A stretch of DNA of 29,039 nucleotides from Lachnospiraceae bacterium UBA2864. GTDB taxonomy: Bacteria; Bacillota; Clostridia; Lachnospirales; Lachnospiraceae. Shown here piece after piece: positions 8,400 to 17,600 of the stretch; position 1 is the stretch's first letter, and every line of letters starts with the position of its first letter. Under the pieces are notes generated by a model that saw nothing but the letters and a program-made list of their open reading frames with translations, had not been told where the DNA came from and did not search any database. Made by a program: the position numbers and the translations under genes. The stretch spans positions 119,157 through 148,195 of the forward strand of contig DEFA01000025.1 of NCBI GenBank assembly GCA_002350525.1, in the 5' to 3' direction.

Positions 8400-8810
8400 T
8401 TACACAGAGCTCCTGACTCCGTGATTCTTTATAGCTCCGCAAAAATATATAGGCTTTCCTTTCGAATCCTTTACAACCACTCCCCTGCAAGTACATACTA
8501 CGTATCCGCCCTCCTTAGTTCTGGCTCTGTACTTCATGTCGTGGCTGTCATCCGAACCCATATATATACGTTCTATACTGACTTCGAATTCATCCCTGTC
8601 ATCAGGATGAATATGTTCAGCCCACAAATCCCCTACATTATTCATATATTCGCCGGGCAGCCCAAAAATATCCACCGCCTCCTTCGCCCATCTGGACACA
8701 TCAGTTTCAAGATCCGTAAGAAAAACATACGAATCTTCGGCTACAGCTGAAAGAGCGTTATAGAATTCATCCAGCATTTTTCTTTTTCCGGGATCGATCT
8801 CAAGGCGCAT
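8400..8810 (-). CDS. Stand-alone PAS-domain protein
   Basis: A 136-residue protein made of one PAS (PAS_3-type) domain: SYVFLTDLETDVSRWAKEAV, then HIHPDDRDEF, then MKYRARTKEGGYVVCTCRGV and GKPIYFCGAIKN. It ends just after the last PAS strand, where full-length clostridial PAS proteins continue into GGDEF or EAL domains. GAGGGG lies 8 bases before the ATG at 8810. No DNA-binding, kinase or output domain is present. It probably passes a signal to the neighbouring c-di-GMP enzymes or is a relic of a PAS-GGDEF-EAL protein. Confidence 0.85.
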   Translation of the reverse strand: MRLEIDPGKRKMLDEFYNALSAVAEDSYVFLTDLETDVSRWAKEAVDIFGLPGEYMNNVGDLWAEHIHPDDRDEFEVSIERIYMGSDDSHDMKYRARTKEGGYVVCTCRGVVVKDSKGKPIYFCGAIKNHGVRSSV

Positions 8811-8854
8811 AAGTATATCCCCTCTCTGTCGAAAGCCAACTTTAACCCAACTAT

Positions 8855-8883
8855 ATTATACCCTATAAACGGTCATTAACCAA
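8855..8883 (-). promoter_or_regulatory. Promoter of the PAS / GGDEF-EAL cluster
   Basis: Minus strand: -35 TTGGTT (8878-8883), 17-base spacer, perfect -10 TATAAT (8855-8860). About 45 bases before the PAS start codon. Confidence 0.75.
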
Positions 8884-8906
8884 TATAATAATTAATTTTA
8901 AACTGA

Positions 8907-10352
8907 TTATTTACCGGCCTTTACCCTTATTCTGTTTATGCCGTAGTACTTTAAAATCCTAACGATATTTTCATCTATCACCTCTCCCGGAATCACAGGA
9001 AGAATGGCCGGAGGACACTTGGCTGCAACTTCCATGCTTACTCTTCCGAGTGATTTATCTACATCCGTCACTTCATAATCCGAGAAAAGCAGATCCCTGT
9101 ACTGATATTTCACTTCCGGTAAACAGAATTCCGGAATATCGGCATCCTTCTTTTCGGAATTCTCCTTGTCGCATACCTGCTCTACACCTATCTCTTTAAA
9201 TGCATTTTGAACCTTTATATAATCTTCCTCCGGATTTGCGGGGGACCACATCATGACAAGAAAATCCCTGTCGGCAAATTCGCATTCGATTCCCCTGCTT
9301 CGCAGTTCTCCGGAAAGAAGCTCTCCTCTTCCGGGACATTTAACCGTTAGCTTCAGCGGTTCCGTACCGTATATATCCCATCCGTCCACGGAAAGTTTTT
9401 CCTTAAGCGCTCCGACTTTACGAGCGGCTATCTGAAAATCATTTTCAGAGTCTTTAAGAAGTTCCTTTTGCTCTTCAAGATACGGAAGATTCATATCCAT
9501 GGATTCCATTATAAGATACGACGGGCTCGTTGATCCGAAGATAAGAAGAGCCTCTTTTGCATCTTTTTCCAGTTCATCCGGTGCCTGCTTCGAAATATTG
9601 AGAAAGCTTCCGCCCGTGAGCACCGACAGGGTTTTATGAGCCGAATCGGCAGTCATATCCGCTCCAAGTCTTATGGGGTGGAGATTTTCTTCGAGCATTG
9701 CAAGATAAGCACCATGTGCATTATCAACCATACATAGGCACCCGAAAGCGTGTGCTGTCTCGGAAATCCCCCGTATATCAAGCATATTTCCCAGGTAATC
9801 GGGACTTGTAACCATAACAGCGGCTACACGCGGCAGCTCCCCCTCTATTTCAAGTTTCTTAAGGTACGCATGCAGTTGTTCCGACGTTACTGCGCTCTCG
9901 CAGAGTGAATCTCCCGGTTCAAGCCATCTTATGTCAAACCCAAGAAGACCCGCAGCATGTATAAAGGATATATGAGCATTTCTTCCGGCAACTATAATGG
10001 GAATTACCGACTCCGAACCACCTTTCCCTTTAGTTGACATAACTCGTGTCTTCCAATATCTTATCGCTAGAAAACACATGGCTTTTATACTCTGCGAGGA
10101 TCCACCGGCCGAATAAAATGTAGCAGCCGTACCGAAGACCTCTGCCATTCTCTTCTCGCTTTCGCCTATTATCCCCGAAGCCTCGTACAGAGCATCGGCT
10201 CCTTCTATTTCCGTTATATCTCTTTCAAACATAACATTAAGGCCGTCCCCATATCCGGGAACAGCCTTACCCTTATGTCCCGGCATGTGGAGTCTTGTCA
10301 TATCCGACTCCACATAACCGTCTATAAATTCAGTTATATTTCCTCTTGCCAT
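8907..10352 (-). CDS. Orn/Lys/Arg decarboxylase-family PLP enzyme
   Basis: Member of the fold-type I basic amino acid decarboxylase family, in the short clostridial/Bacillus form (481 residues). The PLP-lysine region is ADSAHKTLSVLTGGSF; RLHMPGHKG near the N-terminus and CPPAILPVIPGE near the C-terminus are family hallmarks. It should produce agmatine, cadaverine or putrescine; the substrate cannot be read from sequence. The start chosen is 10352 (product MARGNITEF), 12 bases after AGGAG. An ATG at 10364 touches that AGGAG directly and overlaps the maturase stop, so it is less likely. It lies 5 bases downstream of the SCIFF maturase gene and is probably coupled to it. Confidence 0.88.
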   Translation of the reverse strand: MARGNITEFIDGYVESDMTRLHMPGHKGKAVPGYGDGLNVMFERDITEIEGADALYEASGIIGESEKRMAEVFGTAATFYSAGGSSQSIKAMCFLAIRYWKTRVMSTKGKGGSESVIPIIVAGRNAHISFIHAAGLLGFDIRWLEPGDSLCESAVTSEQLHAYLKKLEIEGELPRVAAVMVTSPDYLGNMLDIRGISETAHAFGCLCMVDNAHGAYLAMLEENLHPIRLGADMTADSAHKTLSVLTGGSFLNISKQAPDELEKDAKEALLIFGSTSPSYLIMESMDMNLPYLEEQKELLKDSENDFQIAARKVGALKEKLSVDGWDIYGTEPLKLTVKCPGRGELLSGELRSRGIECEFADRDFLVMMWSPANPEEDYIKVQNAFKEIGVEQVCDKENSEKKDADIPEFCLPEVKYQYRDLLFSDYEVTDVDKSLGRVSMEVAAKCPPAILPVIPGEVIDENIVRILKYYGINRIRVKAGK

Positions 10353-10357
10353 AGCAA

Positions 10358-11842
10358 TCAGCATCTCCTAAGCTCTTCGGAATCACTGCAGGTATCGCAG
10401 TCTGACTCTGTATCACAGTTAACTTTGGAATCATTCTCTGTCTCATCCGCCTTCTTATATAGCTCCGGATGAGCATTATGTGCCACCTGGATCATTATAG
10501 CACATTCCATTCTTTTTCTGAAAAGCTCACAGCCGTATTCATATATTCCCGTAACACTGCCGGTTGCATGGAATGCATTTGCGGCACAGCCGCCCGAACA
10601 GTAAAGCTTTGCCCAGCAGTCATTACAATCAGGACGGGCATAAGCGTTGCAGCTTCTGAACTCTTCCTGCTTCTCTGTATTCTTTACACCGTCCCAGATA
10701 TTACCAAGACAGTAATCATCTTCACCTACAAACTGATGGCACGGATAAAGATCCCCCCAAGGAGTAACTGCCATATATTCCGTTCCCGAACCGCAGCCCG
10801 ATATTCTCTTATAGATACAAGGTCCTTCGGTAAGATCTATCATATAGTGATAGAATGTGATAGGATGTCCCTCTTCCTCGCGACGGAGCATTTCCTTGGC
10901 AAGGATTTCATACTGCTCCATAATAACAGGAAGGTCTTCTTCTGTAAGTGCCAGTGAATCGCCCGGTTTTGATACAACAGGCTCCATGCTGAGCTCGGTA
11001 AATCCAAGATCTGCCATAGTAAAGATATCCTTTGTAAAGTCCGTGTTGAGGTGAGTAAAGGTTCCTCTCATATAGTAACCCTTGTTGCCTCTGGCCTCCA
11101 CAAGTTTCTTAAACTTAGGAACGATCTTGTCATAGCTTCCGTTACCGGCATAGTCCTTCCTGGTTCTGTCATGTACTTCCTTACGTCCGTCCAGACTGAG
11201 AACCACGTTACTCATTTCCCTGTTGCAGAAGTCAATTACCTCATCATCTATCAGCATTCCGTTGGTCGTAAGCGTAAATCTGAAGTTTTTATTGTGCTGC
11301 TTTTCCACCGAACGGGCATATTCCACGATCTGCTTGCAGACATCCCAGTTCATAAGCGGTTCGCCGCCGAAAAAGTCAACTTCAAGGTTATGTCTTGTTC
11401 CCGAATTCTCTATAAGAAAATCAATGGCACGCTTTCCGACTTCAAAGCTCATGATAGCTCTTTCGCCGTTATATCTTCCCTGAGCCGCAAAGCAGTACTC
11501 ACAGTTCAGATTGCAGGTATGAGATACATGCAGACAGAGAGCCTTGATAACATTTCCGCTCCTCTTCTTAAACTCGCCCGCAAGAGGAGCATAGCTGTCC
11601 GGTGTGTAAAGCTTGTTGTTATCCTTAAGGTATCTGACATCGTCGATACACAGGCGGATATCCTCCGGCGTTACATCGGGACGATCTCCGTAAGTATTCA
11701 TGATCTCCGCTACTATCTCATCCTCGCTTCTTTCGGGAAAAAGCCTGATGATGTCATAAGCCACATCATCTACCTGATGTATCGAACCCGAACAGGTATC
11801 GAGCACAATATTATATCCGTTTAATTTATACTGATGAACCAT
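10358..11842 (-). CDS. scfB: SCIFF ranthipeptide maturase (radical SAM/SPASM)
   Basis: Radical SAM enzyme that forms a thioether cross-link in the six-cysteine SCIFF peptide. The 494-residue product begins MVHQYKLNGYNIVLD, typical of the family's N-terminal peptide-recognition region (about 1-95). CNLNCEYC holds the CxxxCxxC cluster ligands (residues 110, 114, 117). The C-terminal SPASM region has further cysteines (ISGCGSG, LYPCHQF, ARPDCNDCWAKLYCSGGC, YGCELF) for auxiliary clusters. The start at 11842 has GGGAG 10 bases upstream; an ATG 18 bases earlier (11860) sits at the base of the preceding hairpin and is less likely. The last 30 residues form an odd Asp/Glu/Cys-rich tail ending in RRC. 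The precursor gene lies just upstream. Confidence 0.95.
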   Translation of the reverse strand: MVHQYKLNGYNIVLDTCSGSIHQVDDVAYDIIRLFPERSEDEIVAEIMNTYGDRPDVTPEDIRLCIDDVRYLKDNNKLYTPDSYAPLAGEFKKRSGNVIKALCLHVSHTCNLNCEYCFAAQGRYNGERAIMSFEVGKRAIDFLIENSGTRHNLEVDFFGGEPLMNWDVCKQIVEYARSVEKQHNKNFRFTLTTNGMLIDDEVIDFCNREMSNVVLSLDGRKEVHDRTRKDYAGNGSYDKIVPKFKKLVEARGNKGYYMRGTFTHLNTDFTKDIFTMADLGFTELSMEPVVSKPGDSLALTEEDLPVIMEQYEILAKEMLRREEEGHPITFYHYMIDLTEGPCIYKRISGCGSGTEYMAVTPWGDLYPCHQFVGEDDYCLGNIWDGVKNTEKQEEFRSCNAYARPDCNDCWAKLYCSGGCAANAFHATGSVTGIYEYGCELFRKRMECAIMIQVAHNAHPELYKKADETENDSKVNCDTESDCDTCSDSEELRRC

Positions 11843-11863
11843 TATTATCTTGTCTCCCATGAC

Positions 11864-11899
11864 TAAAGAAGCCGCCTTGATTCAGGCGGCCTCTTAAAG
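11864..11899 (-). terminator. Attenuator-like hairpin between SCIFF precursor and maturase
   Basis: Stem GCCGCC / GGCGGC (11871-11876 with 11885-11890), extended by outer A-T pairs, 6-base loop. Read on the minus strand it is followed by TTCTTTAG. It lies between the scfA stop (11912) and the scfB start (11842). A partial terminator here would give more precursor than maturase transcript. Confidence 0.75.
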
Positions 11900-11911
11900 T
11901 TTAGCTCTTAT

Positions 11912-12058
11912 TTACTTTGACTGTGACTCGCACTTCTGATTTGCTACACCGCAGCTTGTCTTGCATGCGCTCTGGCATGATGTCTGGCACTCACCGCATC
12001 CGCCGTTCTTAGCGCTCTCGCAAAGATTTCTTGTTTCAAGAGTCTTAATTCTTTCCAT
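11912..12058 (-). CDS. scfA: SCIFF (six-cysteine) ranthipeptide precursor
   Basis: A 48-residue peptide starting MERIKTLETRNLCES, with the SCIFF core GCGECQTSCQSACKTSC followed by NQKC. AGGAG lies 9 bases before the ATG. It has seven cysteines (13, 21, 24, 28, 32, 36, 43); Cys13 is extra to the usual six. In the characterised Clostridium thermocellum homologue CteA, the enzyme CteB links Cys32 to Thr37 (from memory). Here position 37 is Gly, so the linkage site must differ or be shifted. The maturase gene follows 69 bases downstream. No dedicated protease or transporter gene is nearby, as is usual for this very widespread clostridial family. Confidence 0.95.
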   Translation of the reverse strand: MERIKTLETRNLCESAKNGGCGECQTSCQSACKTSCGVANQKCESQSK

Positions 12059-12104
12059 AGTTCTTATCTCCTATAAAAATTATTATCATATTTATCGCGT
12101 TGAT

Positions 12105-12133
12105 ACTATATCACATTTTTATGACATGTGCAA
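12105..12133 (-). promoter_or_regulatory. Promoter of scfA
   Basis: Minus strand: -35 TTGCAC (12128-12133), 17-base spacer, -10 TATAGT (12105-12110), about 47 bases before the scfA start. An inverted repeat TCGCGTT/AACGCGA (12095-12101, 12133-12139) flanks it, and CACAT/ATGTG (12112-12116, 12126-12130) lies within it. Confidence 0.75.
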
Positions 12134-12140
12134 ACGCGAA

Positions 12141-14609
12141 TTATTTCTTCTTTTTCTTAGCCGGTTCCTCTTCAAGTTCAACTTCAACCTTCTTAAGCTT
12201 CCAGATATCTTTTACATACTCCTCGATAGTTCTGTCCGATGAGAACTTTCCTGCCGAAGCGGTATTGAGCATTGCCATCTTAGCCCATGCCTTCTCATCT
12301 CTGTAAGCTGCATCAACTCTTCTGTGAGCTTCCGCATAAGAATCGAAGTCCTTAAGGATGAAGTATACATCTTCCTTTGTAAGAGAATCATACAGATCTC
12401 TGAATTTCTCGGTATCCTCGTCATATGTACCGTTGATAAGCTGTGTAAGAACACGTCTTACATTATGGTTGTTATTGAAGATATCCCAAGGATTATATCC
12501 GCCTTCCTTCTCGTACTTCATAACCTCATTGGCTGAGAGTCCGAAGATAAATGCGTTGTCTATACCGACTTCTTCAACAATCTCAACATTTGCGCCATCC
12601 ATAGTTCCGAGTGTAAGGGCACCGTTTACCATAAACTTCATGTTACCTGTACCTGATGCCTCACGTGATGCAGTTGATATCTGTTCCGATACATCCGCAG
12701 CGGCAAAGATGATCTCACCGTTTGATACTCTGTAATCCTCGATGAAGACTACCTTGATCTTATTCCCTATTGAAGCATCGTTATTGATAACATTTGCAAC
12801 GTCATTGATAAGCTCAATCGTAAGCTTTGCTCTCTTGTATCCCGCAGCGGCCTTTGCTCCGAAGATAAAGGTTGTCGGATACATATCGAACTGTGGATTT
12901 TCCTTAAGTTCTGTGTAAAGATGCATAACATGAAGTATGTTGAGAAGCTGTCTCTTATACTCATGAAGTCTCTTTACCTGAACATCGAAGATAGATGTAG
13001 GATCAACATCTATTCCGTTATGCTCCTTGATATACTTGGCAAGTCTAACCTTGTTCTGATACTTGATATTCATGAACTCCTGCTGATACTTCTTATCATC
13101 AACAAAAGTCTTAAGTTTCGAAAGCTGTGACAGATCGGTTACCCACTCATTTCCTATCTTGGAATCCAGCCAGTTTGCCAGAAGCGGATTACCGTGAACC
13201 ACAAATCTTCTCTGAGTGATACCGTTAGTCTTGTTGTTGAACTGCTTTGGATTCATCTCATAGAAATCCTTAAGTTCTCTCTTCTTAAGTATCTCAGTAT
13301 GAAGTCTGGCAACACCGTTAACCGAATATGAACCGGCAATGGCAAGATGAGCCATCTTAACCTGTCCGTCATAAAGGATAGCCATCGACTTAACCTTGGA
13401 CTGATCTCCCGGATAAGTTTCCTCAATCTTCTGAACAAAACGACGGTTGATCTCTTCGACGATCTGATAGATACGCGGAAGAAGTCTCGAGAACAGCTCT
13501 ATCGGCCATTTCTCAAGTGCCTCCGACATGATGGTATGATTTGTATACGCACATGTCTTTGTTGTGATCTCCCAAGCCTCATCCCATTCAAGTCCTTCCT
13601 CATCCATAAGGATACGCATAAGTTCCGGAACCGTAAGAGTCGGATGTGTATCATTCATCTGGAAAGTAACCTTCTTAGGAAGGTCTGCTATCTTCTTGTT
13701 ATTCTCTTTAAACTTCTTAATGGCTGTCTGAAGCGAAGCAGATACGAAGAAATACTGCTGCTTCAGTCTGAGCTCTTTTCCCGAAAGATGATTATCGTTC
13801 GGATAAAGAACTTCGCAGATAGTTCTGGCAAGGTTTGCCTGTTCTACCGCCTTTTCATATTCACCTCTGTCAAATGAGTTGAGGTTAAACTCCTGCGGTG
13901 CTTCAGCATCCCACATACGGAGTGTATTAACAACATTGTTGCCATATCCTACTATCGGCATATCATAAGGTACCGCACGAACAGACTGATATCCTTCCTG
14001 AATGAAATGATTTCTTCCGTCTCTGTTCTCTACTCTTACATATCCTCCGAACTTTACATCACATGCATACTCCGCACGCTTTACTTCAAAAGGATATCCG
14101 TTCTTTAACCATTCATCCGGCTCTTCAACCTGAGCACCGTTCACAATAGCCTGCTTGAACATACCGTAGCGATAACGGATACCGCAGCCATAGGCAGGAT
14201 ATCCAAGTGTGGAAAGGGAATCAAGGAAGCATGCTGCAAGACGTCCGAGACCACCGTTTCCGAGTGCAGGATCTCTTTCCTGATCCTCGATAAAGTTTAA
14301 GTCGAAGCCCATCTCATCCAGTGCTTTCTTAATCTCATTATAATATCCGAGGTTAATGAGGTTATTACCAAGCTGACGTCCCATAAGGAACTCCATTGAA
14401 AGATAATATACCTTCTTAACATTCTGCTTCTTATAAACCTTGTGTGTAGCAATCCATCTGTCTATGATATCATCCTTGATAGCATAGCTGACAGCCTGAT
14501 ATATCTGCTGTGGTGTAGCCTCATCAAGAGTCTTGCGATAGAGCATCTTGACATTTGCAGCAACCTCTTTCTTGAATTGCTCTTTGTTTACACTTGCAAT
14601 CTTAACCAT
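12141..14609 (-). CDS. glgP: Glycogen (alpha-glucan) phosphorylase
   Basis: Releases glucose-1-phosphate from alpha-1,4-glucan using phosphate and PLP. The 822-residue product is close to the 815 residues of E. coli GlgP. The PLP-lysine motif is EASGTGNMKF, followed by NGALTLGTMDGANVEI. RDPALGNGGLGRLAACFLDS near the N-terminus is also typical. It ends in a short lysine tail. The start at 14609 (MVKIASVNKE) is fixed by GGAGG 9 bases upstream; the open frame extends 24 bases further without a signal. It begins 61 bases after the ileS stop with no terminator or clear promoter between, so it is probably read from the ileS promoter. No other glycogen gene is in the window. Confidence 0.96.
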   Translation of the reverse strand: MVKIASVNKEQFKKEVAANVKMLYRKTLDEATPQQIYQAVSYAIKDDIIDRWIATHKVYKKQNVKKVYYLSMEFLMGRQLGNNLINLGYYNEIKKALDEMGFDLNFIEDQERDPALGNGGLGRLAACFLDSLSTLGYPAYGCGIRYRYGMFKQAIVNGAQVEEPDEWLKNGYPFEVKRAEYACDVKFGGYVRVENRDGRNHFIQEGYQSVRAVPYDMPIVGYGNNVVNTLRMWDAEAPQEFNLNSFDRGEYEKAVEQANLARTICEVLYPNDNHLSGKELRLKQQYFFVSASLQTAIKKFKENNKKIADLPKKVTFQMNDTHPTLTVPELMRILMDEEGLEWDEAWEITTKTCAYTNHTIMSEALEKWPIELFSRLLPRIYQIVEEINRRFVQKIEETYPGDQSKVKSMAILYDGQVKMAHLAIAGSYSVNGVARLHTEILKKRELKDFYEMNPKQFNNKTNGITQRRFVVHGNPLLANWLDSKIGNEWVTDLSQLSKLKTFVDDKKYQQEFMNIKYQNKVRLAKYIKEHNGIDVDPTSIFDVQVKRLHEYKRQLLNILHVMHLYTELKENPQFDMYPTTFIFGAKAAAGYKRAKLTIELINDVANVINNDASIGNKIKVVFIEDYRVSNGEIIFAAADVSEQISTASREASGTGNMKFMVNGALTLGTMDGANVEIVEEVGIDNAFIFGLSANEVMKYEKEGGYNPWDIFNNNHNVRRVLTQLINGTYDEDTEKFRDLYDSLTKEDVYFILKDFDSYAEAHRRVDAAYRDEKAWAKMAMLNTASAGKFSSDRTIEEYVKDIWKLKKVEVELEEEPAKKKKK

Positions 14610-14670
14610 AGGAAAACCCCTCCTTATTGTCACCTCTGTTATGACATACCCTTAGTCGTGAATGGAATAA

Positions 14671-17600
14671 CTATTTTGCTACGCCTATGATGACATCCTC
14701 TCCGTTGATATCCCATTCCTTTGTAAATCCGGCCATCTGACCGAGTACGATATGCTCGGCAAGAACCGCTGTCTTGATCTTATCATCATTTGCAGCAACT
14801 ATGCCTGCAAGCTTATCGTTATTATCCATATAAAGTGTTATGCGGTCCATAACTTCAAAACCGGCTTCCTTACGCATTGTCTGAACCTTGGAAATAATCT
14901 CTCTTACGAAACCTTCCTCGATAAGTTCAGGTGTAAGCTTTGTATCGATAACTACCGTAACCGTATTATCACCCTCTGTTACAAAGTCATCGCTCTGAGC
15001 CACCTCGATAAGAAGATCTTCTTCTGTGAGGCTTACCTCTTCTCCGTTAACATCGAACTTAAGTGCTCCGTCAGCCTTAAGAGTATTCATGGCTTCCGTT
15101 CCGTTAACATTTGCAAGATACTCCTTGATGCCTCCGAGAAGCTTACCGTACTTAGGTCCTACTGTTCTGAGCTGTGGCTTAAAGATGTATGTTGAGAACT
15201 CTGATACATCATCCTTAAACTCAACATTTTTAATATTCAGCTCATCTCTTACTATATCAAGATACTCACCGTCAAGAACCTTGGAAGCCTTGATGTACAT
15301 ATTTGCGATAGGCTGTCTGTTCTTGATATTAGCGGTATTACGAGCCGCACTTCCGTAAGTCTTGATCTTAAGGATCTCTTCCATCTTCTCCTCAAGCTCT
15401 GTATCGATAAGTTCCTCATTTACTTCAGGGAACTCACAGAGATGAATGGATTCAGGAGCATCCTTATCTATATTTCTTACAAGATTCTGATATATGCTCT
15501 CTGTGATGAACGGTACCATAGGAGCCGCAACTTCACAGATAGTAACAAGAGCCGTATAAAGGGTCATGTATGCGTTGATCTTATCCTGAGGCATACCCTT
15601 TACCCAATATCTCTCACGTCCACGGCGGACATACCAGTTACTCATATCATCCACAAACTCGGAAAGAACTGCGGCAGCCTCAGGAATCTTGTAATTACCG
15701 AGGTTCTCGTCAAAGGTCCTAATAGCTGTATTAAGCTTTGAAAGAAGCCATCTGTCCATGATAGAGAGGCTCTCTATATCAAGCTCATAATCCAGTGGAT
15801 TGAACTGATCTATCTCAGCATAAAGTGTATAGAACGCATATGTATTCCACAGTGTTCCCATGAACTTACGCTGACCTTCCTTAACAGCATCCTCATGGAA
15901 TCTGTTAGGAAGCCATGGCTGTGAATTCGTGTAGAAATACCAGCGGATAGCATCTGCGCCGAAGCTCTCGAGAGCTTCCATAGGGTCAACGGCGTTGCCC
16001 TTTGACTTACTCATCTTAAGTCCGTCCTTATCCTGAACATGACCGAGTACTATTACGTTCTTATAAGGTGCTTTATCAAAGAGAAGTGTTGAGATAGCCA
16101 TAAGTGAATAGAACCATCCACGTGTCTGATCAACGGCCTCTGATATAAAGTCTGCAGGGAAGTTATCATTGAAGATATCTTCATTCTCAAACGGATAATG
16201 CCACTGTGCAAACGGCATGGCTCCTGAATCGAACCAGCAGTCGATAACTTCCGGAACACGGTGCATAGGTTTGCCACAGTCAGGACAGGTAATAGCTACT
16301 CTGTCGATGAACGGTCTGTGAAGCTCGATGTCTGCCGGAACTTCACTTCCGTCATCCATCTTTCCTCTTTCACGGAGCTCAGCGATAGAACCGATAGCAT
16401 CTCTCTTACCACAGTCCGGACACTCCCATACATTGAGAGGCGTTCCCCAGTAACGGTCACGTGAAAGTCCCCAGTCCTGAACGTTCTTCAGCCACTCGCC
16501 GAAACGTCCCTTACCGATTCCCTCAGGAATCCAGTTAACTGTATTATTGTTAGCAACCATACGGTCGCTTACTTCTGTCATCTTGATGAACCATGACTCT
16601 CTTGCATAGTAGATGAGCGGTGTATCACATCTCCAGCAGAATGGGTAGTCATGTTCAAACTTAGGAGCAGAAAAAAGAAGATTTCTGCTGTCAAGATCAA
16701 CAAGAACCTTCGGATCCGCATCCTTTACGAAAAGACCTGCAAAAGGTGTTTCCTCAGTCATATTACCTGCAGCATCAACAAACTGTACAAACGGAAGATC
16801 ATACTTGCGTCCGACACGTCCGTCGTCCTCACCGAAGGCAGGTGCGATATGAACGATACCGGTACCATCTGACATGGTTACATAATCGTCCGCAACTATA
16901 AAATGTGCTTTCTTATGCTGTTTTGCAGCTCCTGCAGCCGCTGCTTCATAAAGCGGTTCATACTCTCTTCCTTCAAGGTCGATACCTTTATAGGATTCAA
17001 GAACCACATAAGCTTTTCCGTTTGTTGCCGCAGTATCATATCTGGCAACCATCTCGCCCTCATCATTCTTAACTTTCTCATCGGCAAGAGGTCCGAGAAC
17101 CGTATCAAGAAGAGCATCTGCCATGATATATGTATATCCGTCACAAGCCTTTACCTTGCTGTAAGACTCCTCGGGATTTACACAAAGTGCAAGATTTGAT
17201 GGAAGTGTCCATGGTGTTGTTGTCCATGCAAGGAAGTAATACTGTTCCTCACCTTCTGCAACTCTTGCCTTAAAACGAACTACTGCAGAGCGTTCCTTAA
17301 CAGCCTTATATCCCTGAGCAACCTCATGAGATGAAAGCGGAGTACCACAGCGAGGGCAGTAAGGCACAACCTTAAATCCCTTATAGAGAAGACCCATATC
17401 CCAGATCTTCTTAAGAGCCCACCACTCAGATTCTATATAATCATTATGATATGTTACATAAGGATCATCCATGTCAGCCCAGAATCCGACCTTGCCGGAG
17501 AACTGCTCCCACATTCCCTTATATTTCCATACAGATTCCTTACATTTACCGATGAAAGGCTCGATTCCGTATTCCTCGATCTGTTCCTTGCCGTCGATTC

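Noticed and set aside
11051..11824. Plus-strand open frame of 257 codons
   Set aside because: It lies antisense to the SCIFF maturase, whose radical SAM and SPASM motifs are intact. No ribosome binding site or domain.
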